Source: an uncultured Flavobacteriaceae bacterium (GTDB lineage: Bacteria; Bacteroidota; Bacteroidia; Flavobacteriales; Flavobacteriaceae). From it: a stretch of 64,000 nucleotides of DNA. The position numbers and the translations under genes are program-made. The notes beneath the pieces were generated by a model that searched no databases, was not told the DNA's origin, and saw only the letters and a list, made by a program, of their open reading frames with translations. Location: contig CALTAJ010000002.1 in NCBI GenBank assembly GCA_943842245.1, positions 831,596 to 895,595 on the forward strand, read 5' to 3'. Each line of letters starts with the position of its first letter. Position 1 is the first letter of the stretch. Positions 43,980-52,338 of the stretch are shown here, one piece after another.

Positions 43980-44279
43980 TTAGTCAATATGGTCTTGAAT
44001 CAGACTTATCAATGTATTAGCATCTTGTTCACCACTTTGTCGCCAAACCATTTCGCTTAGCTTGTAAATCATTAAAGTAGGTAGTACTTTTACTCTTAAC
44101 GCTTCTGATAATTGCTGGTTTTTGTCAACATCAATCTTGATGACTTTGCCTTTATCACCAAGGGCGGCAGCAACATCTTTTAGTACCGGACTCATGTCAA
44201 CAGTTAACTCTTCTTGGCTTCTAAAAAAAGCCAAAAGAATTGGGATTTTCTCATCTAATAATTCGCCGAATTTTGACAT
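43980..44279 (-). CDS. Thioredoxin-fold protein without active-site cysteines
   Basis: This 99-residue protein has a thioredoxin-like order: ILLAFFRSQEEL (beta strand and the place where WCGPC would be), KVIKIDVDKNQQLSEALRV, then the cis-proline region VKVLPTLMIYK. It contains no cysteine at all, so it cannot do disulfide chemistry and may be a structural or binding module. It converges with the DUF2723 gene, with one base between the two genes. Confidence 0.85.
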   Translation of the reverse strand: MSKFGELLDEKIPILLAFFRSQEELTVDMSPVLKDVAAALGDKGKVIKIDVDKNQQLSEALRVKVLPTLMIYKLSEMVWRQSGEQDANTLISLIQDHID

Positions 44280-44318
44280 TTTTATTAAGAATTATAAGGC
44301 AAATGTAAAAGAAATTGA

Positions 44319-45548
44319 TTAAATGCTAGTTTTTGCTCTGTTTAAAGTAATTACAGTTACCTCTGGCCATATACCAACTCGACCTGGATAAGCTAGATAT
44401 CCAAATCCCCTATTTACATTTAAACGCTGGTTTAATTTTTCATAAATACCTGCCCATTGCTTATATCTCCATTTGATTGGGCTCCATTTGATCCACCCCG
44501 GAATTTCAATACCAAACTGCATACCATGAGTATGCCCACTTAAGGTAAGATGAATATTAAATGGATGCGGAATGACCTCAGCTTCCCAATGAGACGGATC
44601 ATGTGACATTAATATTTTAAAATCTTCAGCAGCTACATTACTTAAGGCTTTATTTAGATCACCAGCTTTTTTAAAACCGCCAGAACCCCAATTTTCCACA
44701 CCGAGAATTGCAATGCGCTGTCCTTGCTTTTCTATAAAACGAGATTCGTTAAGTAATAAATCCCAGCCCATTTTTTTTTGAGCTTTTTTGAGATCTTCCA
44801 TGTTCTTTTTTTTTGCCTCAGGACTTTCCCACGGAGAATAATCTCCGTAATCATGATTCCCCAAAATAGAATATACCCCATGTTTGGCATTAATTTTCTT
44901 AAATGTCTGTATCCATGGAAGTATCTCTTCAGCTCGGTTATTTACAAGATCTCCTGTAAAAAATACTACATCAGCATCTTGAGCATTTACTAAATCCACA
45001 CCGTATTGTACTTTTTTTGGATTGTCAAAACTTCCACTGTGAATATCAGAGATTTGAGCAATTTTAAATCCTTCGAATGCCTCGGGTAAATCATCGTATT
45101 CTAATTTATATGAAAGTACCTTAAAATTATATTTTCCCCGAAACATTCCATATAAAAGTGAAGCAAAGGGAATAGCTGCCAAACCTATAGCAATTTGAGA
45201 AATTAGCTTTCTTCGCTGGGGCAAGAATTGGACTTGGTCAGGCATCTTTGAAAAGTATGCATAAATCCCTTGAGGAATTCTAAAAATATCTTCTCCCAAT
45301 AAAAAAATTGTTACTAGAATTTGAAAAACAAAAAGTGATATAAAAAACCCTATAGCATACATTAGTCTTGGCTCGTTACTAGTAGAACGTTCTAAAACAA
45401 CCGTGTAAAATAATAGATTGCCAACAACCATTATCACAAATAAGAAGTAAGCAAAAAGTAACCAACGATTAGAGGTAAAAGTTTTTATCGCTTGGTAACT
45501 ATACCATTGAAAAATCAAGAAAAATAAAATACTGATAATCCAGCGCAT
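44319..45548 (-). CDS. Membrane-anchored metallophosphoesterase (YkuE/YaeI-like)
   Basis: The first about 130 residues hold four membrane helices. A calcineurin-like phosphoesterase domain follows with all metal motifs: AQISDIHSGSFDN, VVFFTGDLVNNRAEE, YSILGNHDYGDYS, LMSHDPSHWE and LTLSGHTHGMQFG. The length is 409 residues. Relatives such as YaeI/YkuE have been linked to lipid or UDP-sugar-lipid hydrolysis, but the substrate here is not known. It lies 49 bases downstream of the dGTPase gene in the same direction. Confidence 0.9.
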   Translation of the reverse strand: MRWIISILFFLIFQWYSYQAIKTFTSNRWLLFAYFLFVIMVVGNLLFYTVVLERSTSNEPRLMYAIGFFISLFVFQILVTIFLLGEDIFRIPQGIYAYFSKMPDQVQFLPQRRKLISQIAIGLAAIPFASLLYGMFRGKYNFKVLSYKLEYDDLPEAFEGFKIAQISDIHSGSFDNPKKVQYGVDLVNAQDADVVFFTGDLVNNRAEEILPWIQTFKKINAKHGVYSILGNHDYGDYSPWESPEAKKKNMEDLKKAQKKMGWDLLLNESRFIEKQGQRIAILGVENWGSGGFKKAGDLNKALSNVAAEDFKILMSHDPSHWEAEVIPHPFNIHLTLSGHTHGMQFGIEIPGWIKWSPIKWRYKQWAGIYEKLNQRLNVNRGFGYLAYPGRVGIWPEVTVITLNRAKTSI

Positions 45549-45597
45549 GCTAATTTTTTGGCAAAGGTAATGAGATATATAAAAATATACTTAAAAA

Positions 45598-46917
45598 CTA
45601 ACCCCCTATATCTTTAGCAATGCTAAGTGCTTTCCCATCGGATAGACTTGCAACAAAGCAACTAGAGTTGAGAAGGGTTTCGTATAAGGTTTCACCTACC
45701 ATAGGAGTACCTTCTGGAACAAGTGAAAGAATTAAATTATCATGAATATTCGCTTTTCCCTCGAAACTTCTTACTGAGGCTCCTGTATAGCAATTCAGTA
45801 ATAATGAAATTGCACGGTGACCAATAACTTCTTTCTGTATGACTTCTTTTGATTGATAAATATTTTTTACACTTAAATTGATAATATCTTCAATTTGTGC
45901 CTTGTATTTACTCTTATCCATTAAACTAAACTCAAAATCTCCTTCAAGTATAGCCGGTTCATTTTTGATAAAAATCTGAACTGCATCTTGAATCAAACTA
46001 TTAATTGCTAATGCTCTTAAATAGCTTAATCTTTGTGGTTTAAAAGCTAACTTTGAATACTTTTTAGAATCAATTTGATCTCGAACCAGATTAATCAAAT
46101 ATTCTAAAGCGTAGTCCTCAGAAATCCAACCTAAATTAATACCATCTTCAAAATCAATTATCGTGTAGCAAATATCGTCCGCTGCCTCAACTAAAAAAGT
46201 CAAAGGATGTCTTAAGACTTTTCCGTTTTTTACAAGCGATAGTTCTTCAGCAACTTCACTAAAAAAATCTTTTTGAGCTTGAAAATACCCGTATTTTTTA
46301 TCTGCCACGTGGGATGTTGGCTTAATAGGTAAACTCGCTTTAGGATATTTAACAAAAGCACCGAGGGTAGCATAACTGAGTCTCAAACCACCTTTAGTTC
46401 CTTGACGAGATTCTGCTAAAATTTTTAATCCGTTTGCATTCCCTTCAAAATCACACAGGTCTTGATATTGCTCAGAGGTTAATTTAGACTTATATATTGC
46501 ACCACCTCCAGACTTAAAAAAATGACCAATAGCTTTTTCACCACTATGTCCAAAAGGGGGATTACCAATATCATGGGCTAGGGATGCAGCAGCTGTAATA
46601 GCTCCAAAATCTTTAGCTTGATACCCCAAGGAGGCCTCTAGATGAGGATGTTTTTCTAAAATAGCTCGACCTGCCATTCTACCAATACTTCTACCTACTA
46701 CGGATACTTCTAAACTGTGAGTAAGACGCGTGTGAACAAAATCTGTTTTGGAAAATGGAATAACTTGAGTTTTGTCTTGAAGACTTCTAAAGGCATTTGA
46801 AAATACAATTCTATCGTAGTCTACTTCAAAACCTAAACGAAGGTCGTCTTGTTCTTTTCTAAGACGTTTATTAGTATCACCAAAACGTTTTAAGGATAAT
46901 AACGATTCCCAATTCAT
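45598..46917 (-). CDS. dgt: Deoxyguanosinetriphosphate triphosphohydrolase (dGTPase)
   Basis: This HD-domain enzyme splits dGTP to deoxyguanosine and triphosphate. The HD motifs are visible: RLTHSLEVSVVGRSIGR, AAASLAHDIGNPPFGHSGE and LVEAADDICYTIIDFEDGI. The length of 439 residues fits the Dgt family. The -7 box ends four bases before the ATG. It may help balance dNTP pools together with the ribonucleotide reductase and dCMP deaminase encoded elsewhere in the window. Confidence 0.94.
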   Translation of the reverse strand: MNWESLLSLKRFGDTNKRLRKEQDDLRLGFEVDYDRIVFSNAFRSLQDKTQVIPFSKTDFVHTRLTHSLEVSVVGRSIGRMAGRAILEKHPHLEASLGYQAKDFGAITAAASLAHDIGNPPFGHSGEKAIGHFFKSGGGAIYKSKLTSEQYQDLCDFEGNANGLKILAESRQGTKGGLRLSYATLGAFVKYPKASLPIKPTSHVADKKYGYFQAQKDFFSEVAEELSLVKNGKVLRHPLTFLVEAADDICYTIIDFEDGINLGWISEDYALEYLINLVRDQIDSKKYSKLAFKPQRLSYLRALAINSLIQDAVQIFIKNEPAILEGDFEFSLMDKSKYKAQIEDIINLSVKNIYQSKEVIQKEVIGHRAISLLLNCYTGASVRSFEGKANIHDNLILSLVPEGTPMVGETLYETLLNSSCFVASLSDGKALSIAKDIGG

Positions 46918-46921
46918 ATTA

Positions 46922-46929
46922 CAAAGTTA
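46922..46929 (-). promoter_or_regulatory. -7 promoter element for dgt, predicting a leaderless mRNA
   Basis: On the minus strand this is TAACTTTG, a perfect TAnnTTTG. Only four bases separate it from the dgt ATG at 46917, so the transcript would begin at the start codon. Confidence 0.5.
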
Positions 46930-47060
46930 CCAATCTATAACTGTATGATAACATAAGTTTACTAATAATTGTATTTGTTAATACTTTTTAAATTTATTAC
47001 GCTATATAATTAATCTTTTCTTAAAATATAGGATATTTTTACATCAAACATCTTCAAAAA

Positions 47061-48281
47061 ATGGCTCCAGCAATTTTAAATTTAAAGTATATTTATATTG
47101 TCCTGCTTTTAACAATTATTGGTCAGCTAAACGCTCAAGAAATTAGTAATAATAAATTTGGAAAAGGAATGATTAATTTCATTGCTAAAGACAGTTCTTA
47201 TAGTGTCAAATTTGCTCCCAGAATTCAAACACGATATCAAAGTCAATGGGACTATAATGAAGGTTCTTATGATGATCCTGAATATAATTTTCTAGTTCGC
47301 AGAGCACGTTTAAAATTTGATGGTTTTGCTTTTTCTCCAAAACTCATATATAAAATAGAACTAGGCCTTTCAAACCGTGATATATCTGGTGCAAGTGTAT
47401 ATAATAGAAATACACCCCGCTATATTTTAGATGCAGTAATTAAGTGGAAATTTTATCAAAATTTTGAATTGTGGGCAGGTCAAACAAAACTTCCTGGAAA
47501 CATAGAACGAGTGATATCCTCTGGTAACCTTCAATTAATTGACCGATCTTTATTGAATAGCAAATTCAATATTGATAGAGATATAGGTGTTCAATTAAGA
47601 CATAAATCAAAGCTTGGAGGCAAATGGGTAAGTCGTGAAAAAATTTCTATTTCGCAAGGAGAAGGAAGAAATATTACTCAAGGTAATATAGGAGGTCTTC
47701 AATATACTGCTAGATTTGAACTGCTTCCATTTGGAATATTTAAGTCAAAAGGAGACTATTTTCAAAGTGATTTAGTTAGAGAAAAATCCATAAAAACAAT
47801 GCTTGGAATAACCTACGATCATAATAATAATGCTGTAAAAACAAGAAGCAATATGGGGTCCTACATGACACAATCAAATGGAGGATTGTTTGAAACTGAT
47901 ATCAACACTCTTTTTATAGATGGTATTGTTAAGTATAACGGATTTTCCTTAATGGGTGAATACGCAAAAAGAAAAGCTGGAACAATTGAGGCATTAGAAC
48001 AAGATGGCAAGACAAAAACAGGTGCAGTAGTTGGGGTTGGATCGGCAATTAATATGCAAGGGAGTTATCTTTTTAATAATAATATTGAAATGACGATTCG
48101 TTACACAAATATTGATTTTGAAAATATTACTCGTCTTTCTGATCTAAGACAGCTAACATATGGAATTTCGAAGTATGTAGTTGGGCATAAACTCAAAATA
48201 CAAGCTGATCTAAGTTTTTCAAGAGCAAATGAAAATAAAGATTACGTGCTTTTTAGAACAGGTTTTGATCTTCATTTTTAA
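47061..48281 (+). CDS. Phosphate-selective porin (OprO/OprP-like)
   Basis: This is an outer-membrane beta-barrel with a signal peptide (LLLTIIGQLNAQ). The first barrel segments (VKFAPRIQTRYQSQWDYNEG, FLVRRARLKFDGFAFSPKL) and the LWAGQTKLPGNIERVISSG segment are typical of the phosphate porin O/P family. The last strand ends in LFRTGFDLHF with the terminal Phe. The length is 406 residues. It is followed after 59 bases by a PiT phosphate transporter, which supports phosphate as the cargo. No PHO box could be identified. Confidence 0.88.
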   Translation: MAPAILNLKYIYIVLLLTIIGQLNAQEISNNKFGKGMINFIAKDSSYSVKFAPRIQTRYQSQWDYNEGSYDDPEYNFLVRRARLKFDGFAFSPKLIYKIELGLSNRDISGASVYNRNTPRYILDAVIKWKFYQNFELWAGQTKLPGNIERVISSGNLQLIDRSLLNSKFNIDRDIGVQLRHKSKLGGKWVSREKISISQGEGRNITQGNIGGLQYTARFELLPFGIFKSKGDYFQSDLVREKSIKTMLGITYDHNNNAVKTRSNMGSYMTQSNGGLFETDINTLFIDGIVKYNGFSLMGEYAKRKAGTIEALEQDGKTKTGAVVGVGSAINMQGSYLFNNNIEMTIRYTNIDFENITRLSDLRQLTYGISKYVVGHKLKIQADLSFSRANENKDYVLFRTGFDLHF

Positions 48282-48340
48282 TATTTTGATAACATTACAA
48301 TAGCAAATAAAACTCATCTTTACTCTAACAATTATAAAAA

Positions 48341-50581
48341 ATGGATAACATATACCTTTTAATGTTAATTGCCCTCGCTGTACTTGCTATTCTAGATATA
48401 GTAGTTGGTGTAAGCAATGATGCAATTAATTTTTTAAACTCTGCAATTGGTTCAAAAGCAATTTCATTGAGAACGATAATGATTGTTGCAAGCTTGGGAA
48501 TTTTTATAGGAGCTGTATTCTCTAGCGGTATGATGGAAGTCGCCCGAAAAGGGATTTTCAATCCAGGAGAATTCTTTTTCGATGAAATCATGGTCATTTT
48601 TATGGCTGTAATTATAACAGATATTCTGTTACTTGATTTTTTTAACACCCTTGGTCTGCCAACATCCACTACTGTATCAATTGTATTTAACCTTTTAGGT
48701 GCTTCAGTTGTGATGTCTTTATTCAAGATTTTAGATTCTGAATCACAAACTTTAGCGGATATAGGAACTTATATTAATACCGAAAAAGCTATCACCATTA
48801 TTAGCGGAATTTTATTATCTGTTTTGATAGCTTTTTCTGTAGGAGCAATAGTGCAATGGGTTTCAAGGGTTATTTTTACATTTCAATTCGAGAAAAAAGT
48901 AAAAAACTTTGGAGCTCTTTTTGGAGGTATAGCCCTTACTTCAATTACATATTTTATATTTATTAAAGGACTGAAAGGGACTCCATACTATTCTGATATG
49001 TCAGGGTTTTTAAAAAGTAATGAGATTCTTATTGTGGCAATTGCCTTTTTAATTTTAACTAGTTTTTCATTTTTATTTCAAAAAATATCTCAAAAAAGTA
49101 TTTTATTAGTCATTATTCTTGTTGGGACTTTTGGACTTGCCCTTGCCTTTGCAGGAAATGACTTAGTTAATTTTATTGGAGTTTCAATGGCAGCATATCA
49201 CTCCTATGAAGCTTGGAGTATCTCTGGAATAGATCCAAGTTTATTTTCAATGGAATCCTTAGATAAAAAAGTACCCGCAGAACCTCTTTTACTTTTTATA
49301 GCAGGTGGAATTATGGTAGTAACTTTGTGGTTTTCAAAAAAAGCAAAAACAGTAGCTGAGACAGAAATAGGACTCTCACGTCAGCATGATACTCATGAGA
49401 AGTTTAAACCTAATTTATTCTCTAGAATACTCGTCAATTTTTTCTTTAAAACATCTTCTGCTATAGGATCAATTATACCTGACTCAGTAACAGGTAAAAT
49501 AGAAAGAAGTTTTGAGAATAATAAAACATTTTTAATTAACAAAGACCAAAGTGTTGATGCCCCAGCTTTCGATATGATTCGGGCTTCTGTGAATCTCATG
49601 GTTGCGGGAATATTGATTTCTATTGCAACTGCAATGAAACTGCCTTTGTCAACCACTTATGTTACTTTCATGGTAGCTATGGGAACTTCTTTGGCTGATC
49701 GTGCATGGGGCAGAGAAAGTGCAGTATATCGTGTTGCAGGTGTTGTAAATGTTATAGGAGGTTGGTTTCTCACTGCTCTAGGTGCATTTATTGCATCAGG
49801 TGTTGTAGTATTTTTAATTCGACTGGATAAGGTTACTATGATTCCTGTTTTACTACTATTAACTATTATTTTACTTGTAAGAAACTTTTTAAAACATAAA
49901 AGTAAAGAAACTCAGATTAGTCGTAAAGAGTTAAAAATGTCAGAAAGTAGTACTGTTCAGGGTATTATTTCGGAAAGTGCTGATAATATTGTTAATGTTG
50001 TTTCCAGAGCTAAAAAGTTATATGCTGGAATATTGAAAGGTCTTTCGTCTCAAGATGCAAATATGCTCAAAAAGAGGAAGAAAGGAGTCATGAAACTAGA
50101 CGGAGAAATTGAGAATTTACGTGATAATATTTTCTTTTTGATTAAAAATTTAGATGAAACTAGTGTTCGAGGCAGCAGCTTTTACATCTCAGTATTAGCA
50201 TATCTTACAGATATCGCCCAATCAGTTGAATTTATTTCAAAAAAGAGCTATAAGCATGTAAATAACCAACACGAAAAATTGAAGTTTAAGCAATTCAAAG
50301 ACTTAATGGAAATTGATGATCGTTTAAATTTGATGTATAGCGAAATAATTGAAATATTTAATACTAAAAAGTTTGAGAGAATTTCTATTGTTTTGGCTCA
50401 GAGGCAAGAAATCACAGGCTTGATTTCTGAAAAAATTGAAGCTCAAATAGACCGAACCCGTCTAGAGGAATCTAGTCCAAAAAACACTACTCTATACTTT
50501 AATATTCTGATTGAAACTAAAGATTTAGTTAATAGCACAATGAATTTAATGGATGAATATTATTCGGGATATAAGAAGTAA
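48341..50581 (+). CDS. pit: Inorganic phosphate transporter, PiT family, with C-terminal PhoU-like domain
   Basis: This is a sodium- or proton-coupled phosphate permease. The two PiT signature repeats are visible (DIVVGVSNDAINFLNSAIG; FAGNDLVNFIGVSMAAYHSY), with LGLPTSTTVSIVFNLLG and MKLPLSTTYVTFMVAMGTS. About 520 residues of membrane domain are followed by a helical PhoU/DUF47-like domain of about 200 residues. The total of 746 residues is common for flavobacterial members. It pairs with the phosphate porin upstream. A collapsed second copy of this gene lies at 55193-55460. Confidence 0.93.
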   Translation: MDNIYLLMLIALAVLAILDIVVGVSNDAINFLNSAIGSKAISLRTIMIVASLGIFIGAVFSSGMMEVARKGIFNPGEFFFDEIMVIFMAVIITDILLLDFFNTLGLPTSTTVSIVFNLLGASVVMSLFKILDSESQTLADIGTYINTEKAITIISGILLSVLIAFSVGAIVQWVSRVIFTFQFEKKVKNFGALFGGIALTSITYFIFIKGLKGTPYYSDMSGFLKSNEILIVAIAFLILTSFSFLFQKISQKSILLVIILVGTFGLALAFAGNDLVNFIGVSMAAYHSYEAWSISGIDPSLFSMESLDKKVPAEPLLLFIAGGIMVVTLWFSKKAKTVAETEIGLSRQHDTHEKFKPNLFSRILVNFFFKTSSAIGSIIPDSVTGKIERSFENNKTFLINKDQSVDAPAFDMIRASVNLMVAGILISIATAMKLPLSTTYVTFMVAMGTSLADRAWGRESAVYRVAGVVNVIGGWFLTALGAFIASGVVVFLIRLDKVTMIPVLLLLTIILLVRNFLKHKSKETQISRKELKMSESSTVQGIISESADNIVNVVSRAKKLYAGILKGLSSQDANMLKKRKKGVMKLDGEIENLRDNIFFLIKNLDETSVRGSSFYISVLAYLTDIAQSVEFISKKSYKHVNNQHEKLKFKQFKDLMEIDDRLNLMYSEIIEIFNTKKFERISIVLAQRQEITGLISEKIEAQIDRTRLEESSPKNTTLYFNILIETKDLVNSTMNLMDEYYSGYKK

Positions 50582-50655
50582 TTTATAGAGCACTATAACT
50601 TACTCAGATATTTGAATATTTATTTCAGTTCAAATTGTGTTTGATTTATCAAGTT

Positions 50656-50884
50656 TTAAGACCCACACATCAAACAGTCATCATCCTCACTTTCTTTTGC
50701 CTTTGAAAGCATTTCCTTAAGCTCATTAGGTGATAGTGGTTCCACAGGGACAGGGGGTTCTCCAGCAGCTGTTGCCAATCTAAGATCTAATGTTAAGATA
50801 AGTTTAATAAAACTTATATCAGTTAATGTTTTAATAAAAAACATACCTGAAAGTTTAACTTTTATATAAAGTTTCTTTGTGCAT
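50656..50884 (-). pseudogene. Remnant copy of the 3' end of nrdA
   Basis: The minus strand encodes a tail matching the C-terminus of the intact NrdA at 55980: [20 protein letters not shown] then [12 protein letters not shown]. At the DNA level 50657-50712 matches 55981-56036 with four mismatches in 56. Upstream the match weakens but continues (GMFFIKT against GMYYLRT, then FIKLIL against AIKFTL). It fades at a MH pair near 50884 after an apparent frameshift. An open frame of 62 codons from ATG 50844 remains, so expression of a free redox tail is conceivable but unlikely. It fills most of the 350-base gap 50582-50931. Confidence 0.85.
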
Positions 50885-50891
50885 TTGCAGA

Positions 50892-50899
50892 TAATTTTG
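50892..50899 (+). promoter_or_regulatory. -7 promoter element for the surface lipoprotein/TonB-receptor pair
   Basis: TAATTTTG is a perfect TAnnTTTG, 32 bases before the ATG at 50932. A TTTG at 50876-50879 is nearer than the usual -33 spacing. The element sits right at the upstream edge of the nrdA remnant. Confidence 0.45.
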
Positions 50900-50931
50900 A
50901 TTTGAAATTATAACCATAATAATTTTTAAAA

Positions 50932-52254
50932 ATGAAAAAAAATAAATTTATACCAAGTTTACTTTCTCTTCTCATTATCACTTTAGGCTGCTCTGCAGAT
51001 GATCCTGTAGTTGAATATGTTACAGTAGTTGAGACTGTTACCGAAACTATTACTCAAACAAAAACCGTAGCGGTTGATCCTTATGCAGATTCAACCCTCG
51101 AAGGAAATATAATTGAAGATACTACTTTAGACGCATCTAAAATTTGGCTATTAAAGGGGCGTGTAGCTGTTACAGATGGTGTCACTTTAACCATTCCCGC
51201 TGGAACAATTATTAAAGCTGCATCTGGTAGTGGCGCTGACGCATCAACTCTTATTGTGGCAAGAGGGGGTAAAATGATTGCAGATGGGACCTCGGAAGCT
51301 CCAATTATAATGACCTCTGAATCTGATAATATCGAGGTAGGAGGAACTTACCCAGCTAGTGGTCCTGCCCTAGGTGTAGATACTAGAGGGCTTTGGGGTG
51401 GCCTTTTGATTTTAGGTAAAGCACCTAGTTCTTTTAAAAATGATGTTGTAGAAGTTCAAATAGAGGGAATCCCAACATCAGATATTAATGGCCTTTACGG
51501 AGGAACTGATCCATCTGACGATTCGGGCTCATTTCAATATATTTCAATTCGTCATGGTGGTGCTGAAATTGGAGAGGGTAATGAAATTAATGGTTTAACT
51601 CTAGGTGGAGTTGGAACTGGAACTACAATAAATCATATCGAGGTTGTTGCAAATGTTGATGACGGAATTGAGTTTTTTGGGGGAACAGTTGACGCATCAA
51701 ATTTGCTAGTCTGGGGACAAGGTGATGATGCAATCGATATCGATCAAGCATATTCTGGAACAATCGATGGAGCTTTAGTTGTTTTAACAGCTGCATCAGA
51801 CCATGGTTTTGAAATTGATGGCCCTGAGGGCTCTGCTCCAGGAAGATTCACACTCAAAAATGCAACTGTAATTGGAGCAACTGATGATTGTGAGGCAGAA
51901 GGTGTTGATGGTGAAATGGCAGACTTTAGAAAAGGTGCTACAGGAGATCTTCAAAATATTCTTTTTAAAGATTTTGCTAGTGGTAAAGATGTTGAGCTTG
52001 ATGCTTCTGCTGATGCTGCAACTTATACAGCTGGAACTCTAACTTTTTTGAATATAGATGTTTTACATCCTCTTGACGATAGTGATGCTGTTTGTTCTGA
52101 TGTTGAAACGGTAGATAAAATTTTTGATGATAAATCTGATGAAAGCACTTTCGAAGCAGATGCTTCCTCTTTTGCTGAAGTAGTTACCAGTCAACAATCT
52201 GGAAATGGACTTGAGAATGAATCAATTTTTTCATGGACCTTTTACAAAAGATAG
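50932..52254 (+). CDS. Surface lipoprotein with repetitive beta-rich (probable beta-helix) domain
   Basis: The lipoprotein signal ends LLIITLGCSADD (Cys20). A Val/Thr-rich spacer (VVETVTETITQTKTV) lifts the domain off the membrane. The rest is Gly/Asp/Ile-rich with beta-helix-like turns (SKIWLLKGRVAVTDGVTLTI, FQYISIRHGGAEIGEGNEIN, INHIEVVANVDDGIEFFGG). It is very acidic. No catalytic motif is recognised. The gene precedes a TonB-dependent receptor and follows phosphate genes. Such lipoproteins probably capture the receptor's ligand at the surface (inference). About 440 residues. Confidence 0.75.
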   Translation: MKKNKFIPSLLSLLIITLGCSADDPVVEYVTVVETVTETITQTKTVAVDPYADSTLEGNIIEDTTLDASKIWLLKGRVAVTDGVTLTIPAGTIIKAASGSGADASTLIVARGGKMIADGTSEAPIIMTSESDNIEVGGTYPASGPALGVDTRGLWGGLLILGKAPSSFKNDVVEVQIEGIPTSDINGLYGGTDPSDDSGSFQYISIRHGGAEIGEGNEINGLTLGGVGTGTTINHIEVVANVDDGIEFFGGTVDASNLLVWGQGDDAIDIDQAYSGTIDGALVVLTAASDHGFEIDGPEGSAPGRFTLKNATVIGATDDCEAEGVDGEMADFRKGATGDLQNILFKDFASGKDVELDASADAATYTAGTLTFLNIDVLHPLDDSDAVCSDVETVDKIFDDKSDESTFEADASSFAEVVTSQQSGNGLENESIFSWTFYKR

Positions 52255-52276
52255 TTATTAACATTACCATTTTATT

Positions 52277-52304
52277 AATTGCCTGTCCCTATGGTCAGGC
52301 AATT
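52277..52304 (+). terminator. Hairpin between the lipoprotein and TonB-receptor genes
   Basis: AATTGCCTG and CAGGCAATT form a perfect nine-base stem with a ten-base loop. A T-rich tail follows (TTCTTTATTTAATTTTTTT). It would end part of the transcripts after the lipoprotein. The receptor, 34 bases on, shows no -7 box of its own, so read-through may set a lower receptor level. Confidence 0.75.
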
Positions 52305-52338
52305 TCTTTATTTAATTTTTTTAAAGATATATAGCTTA

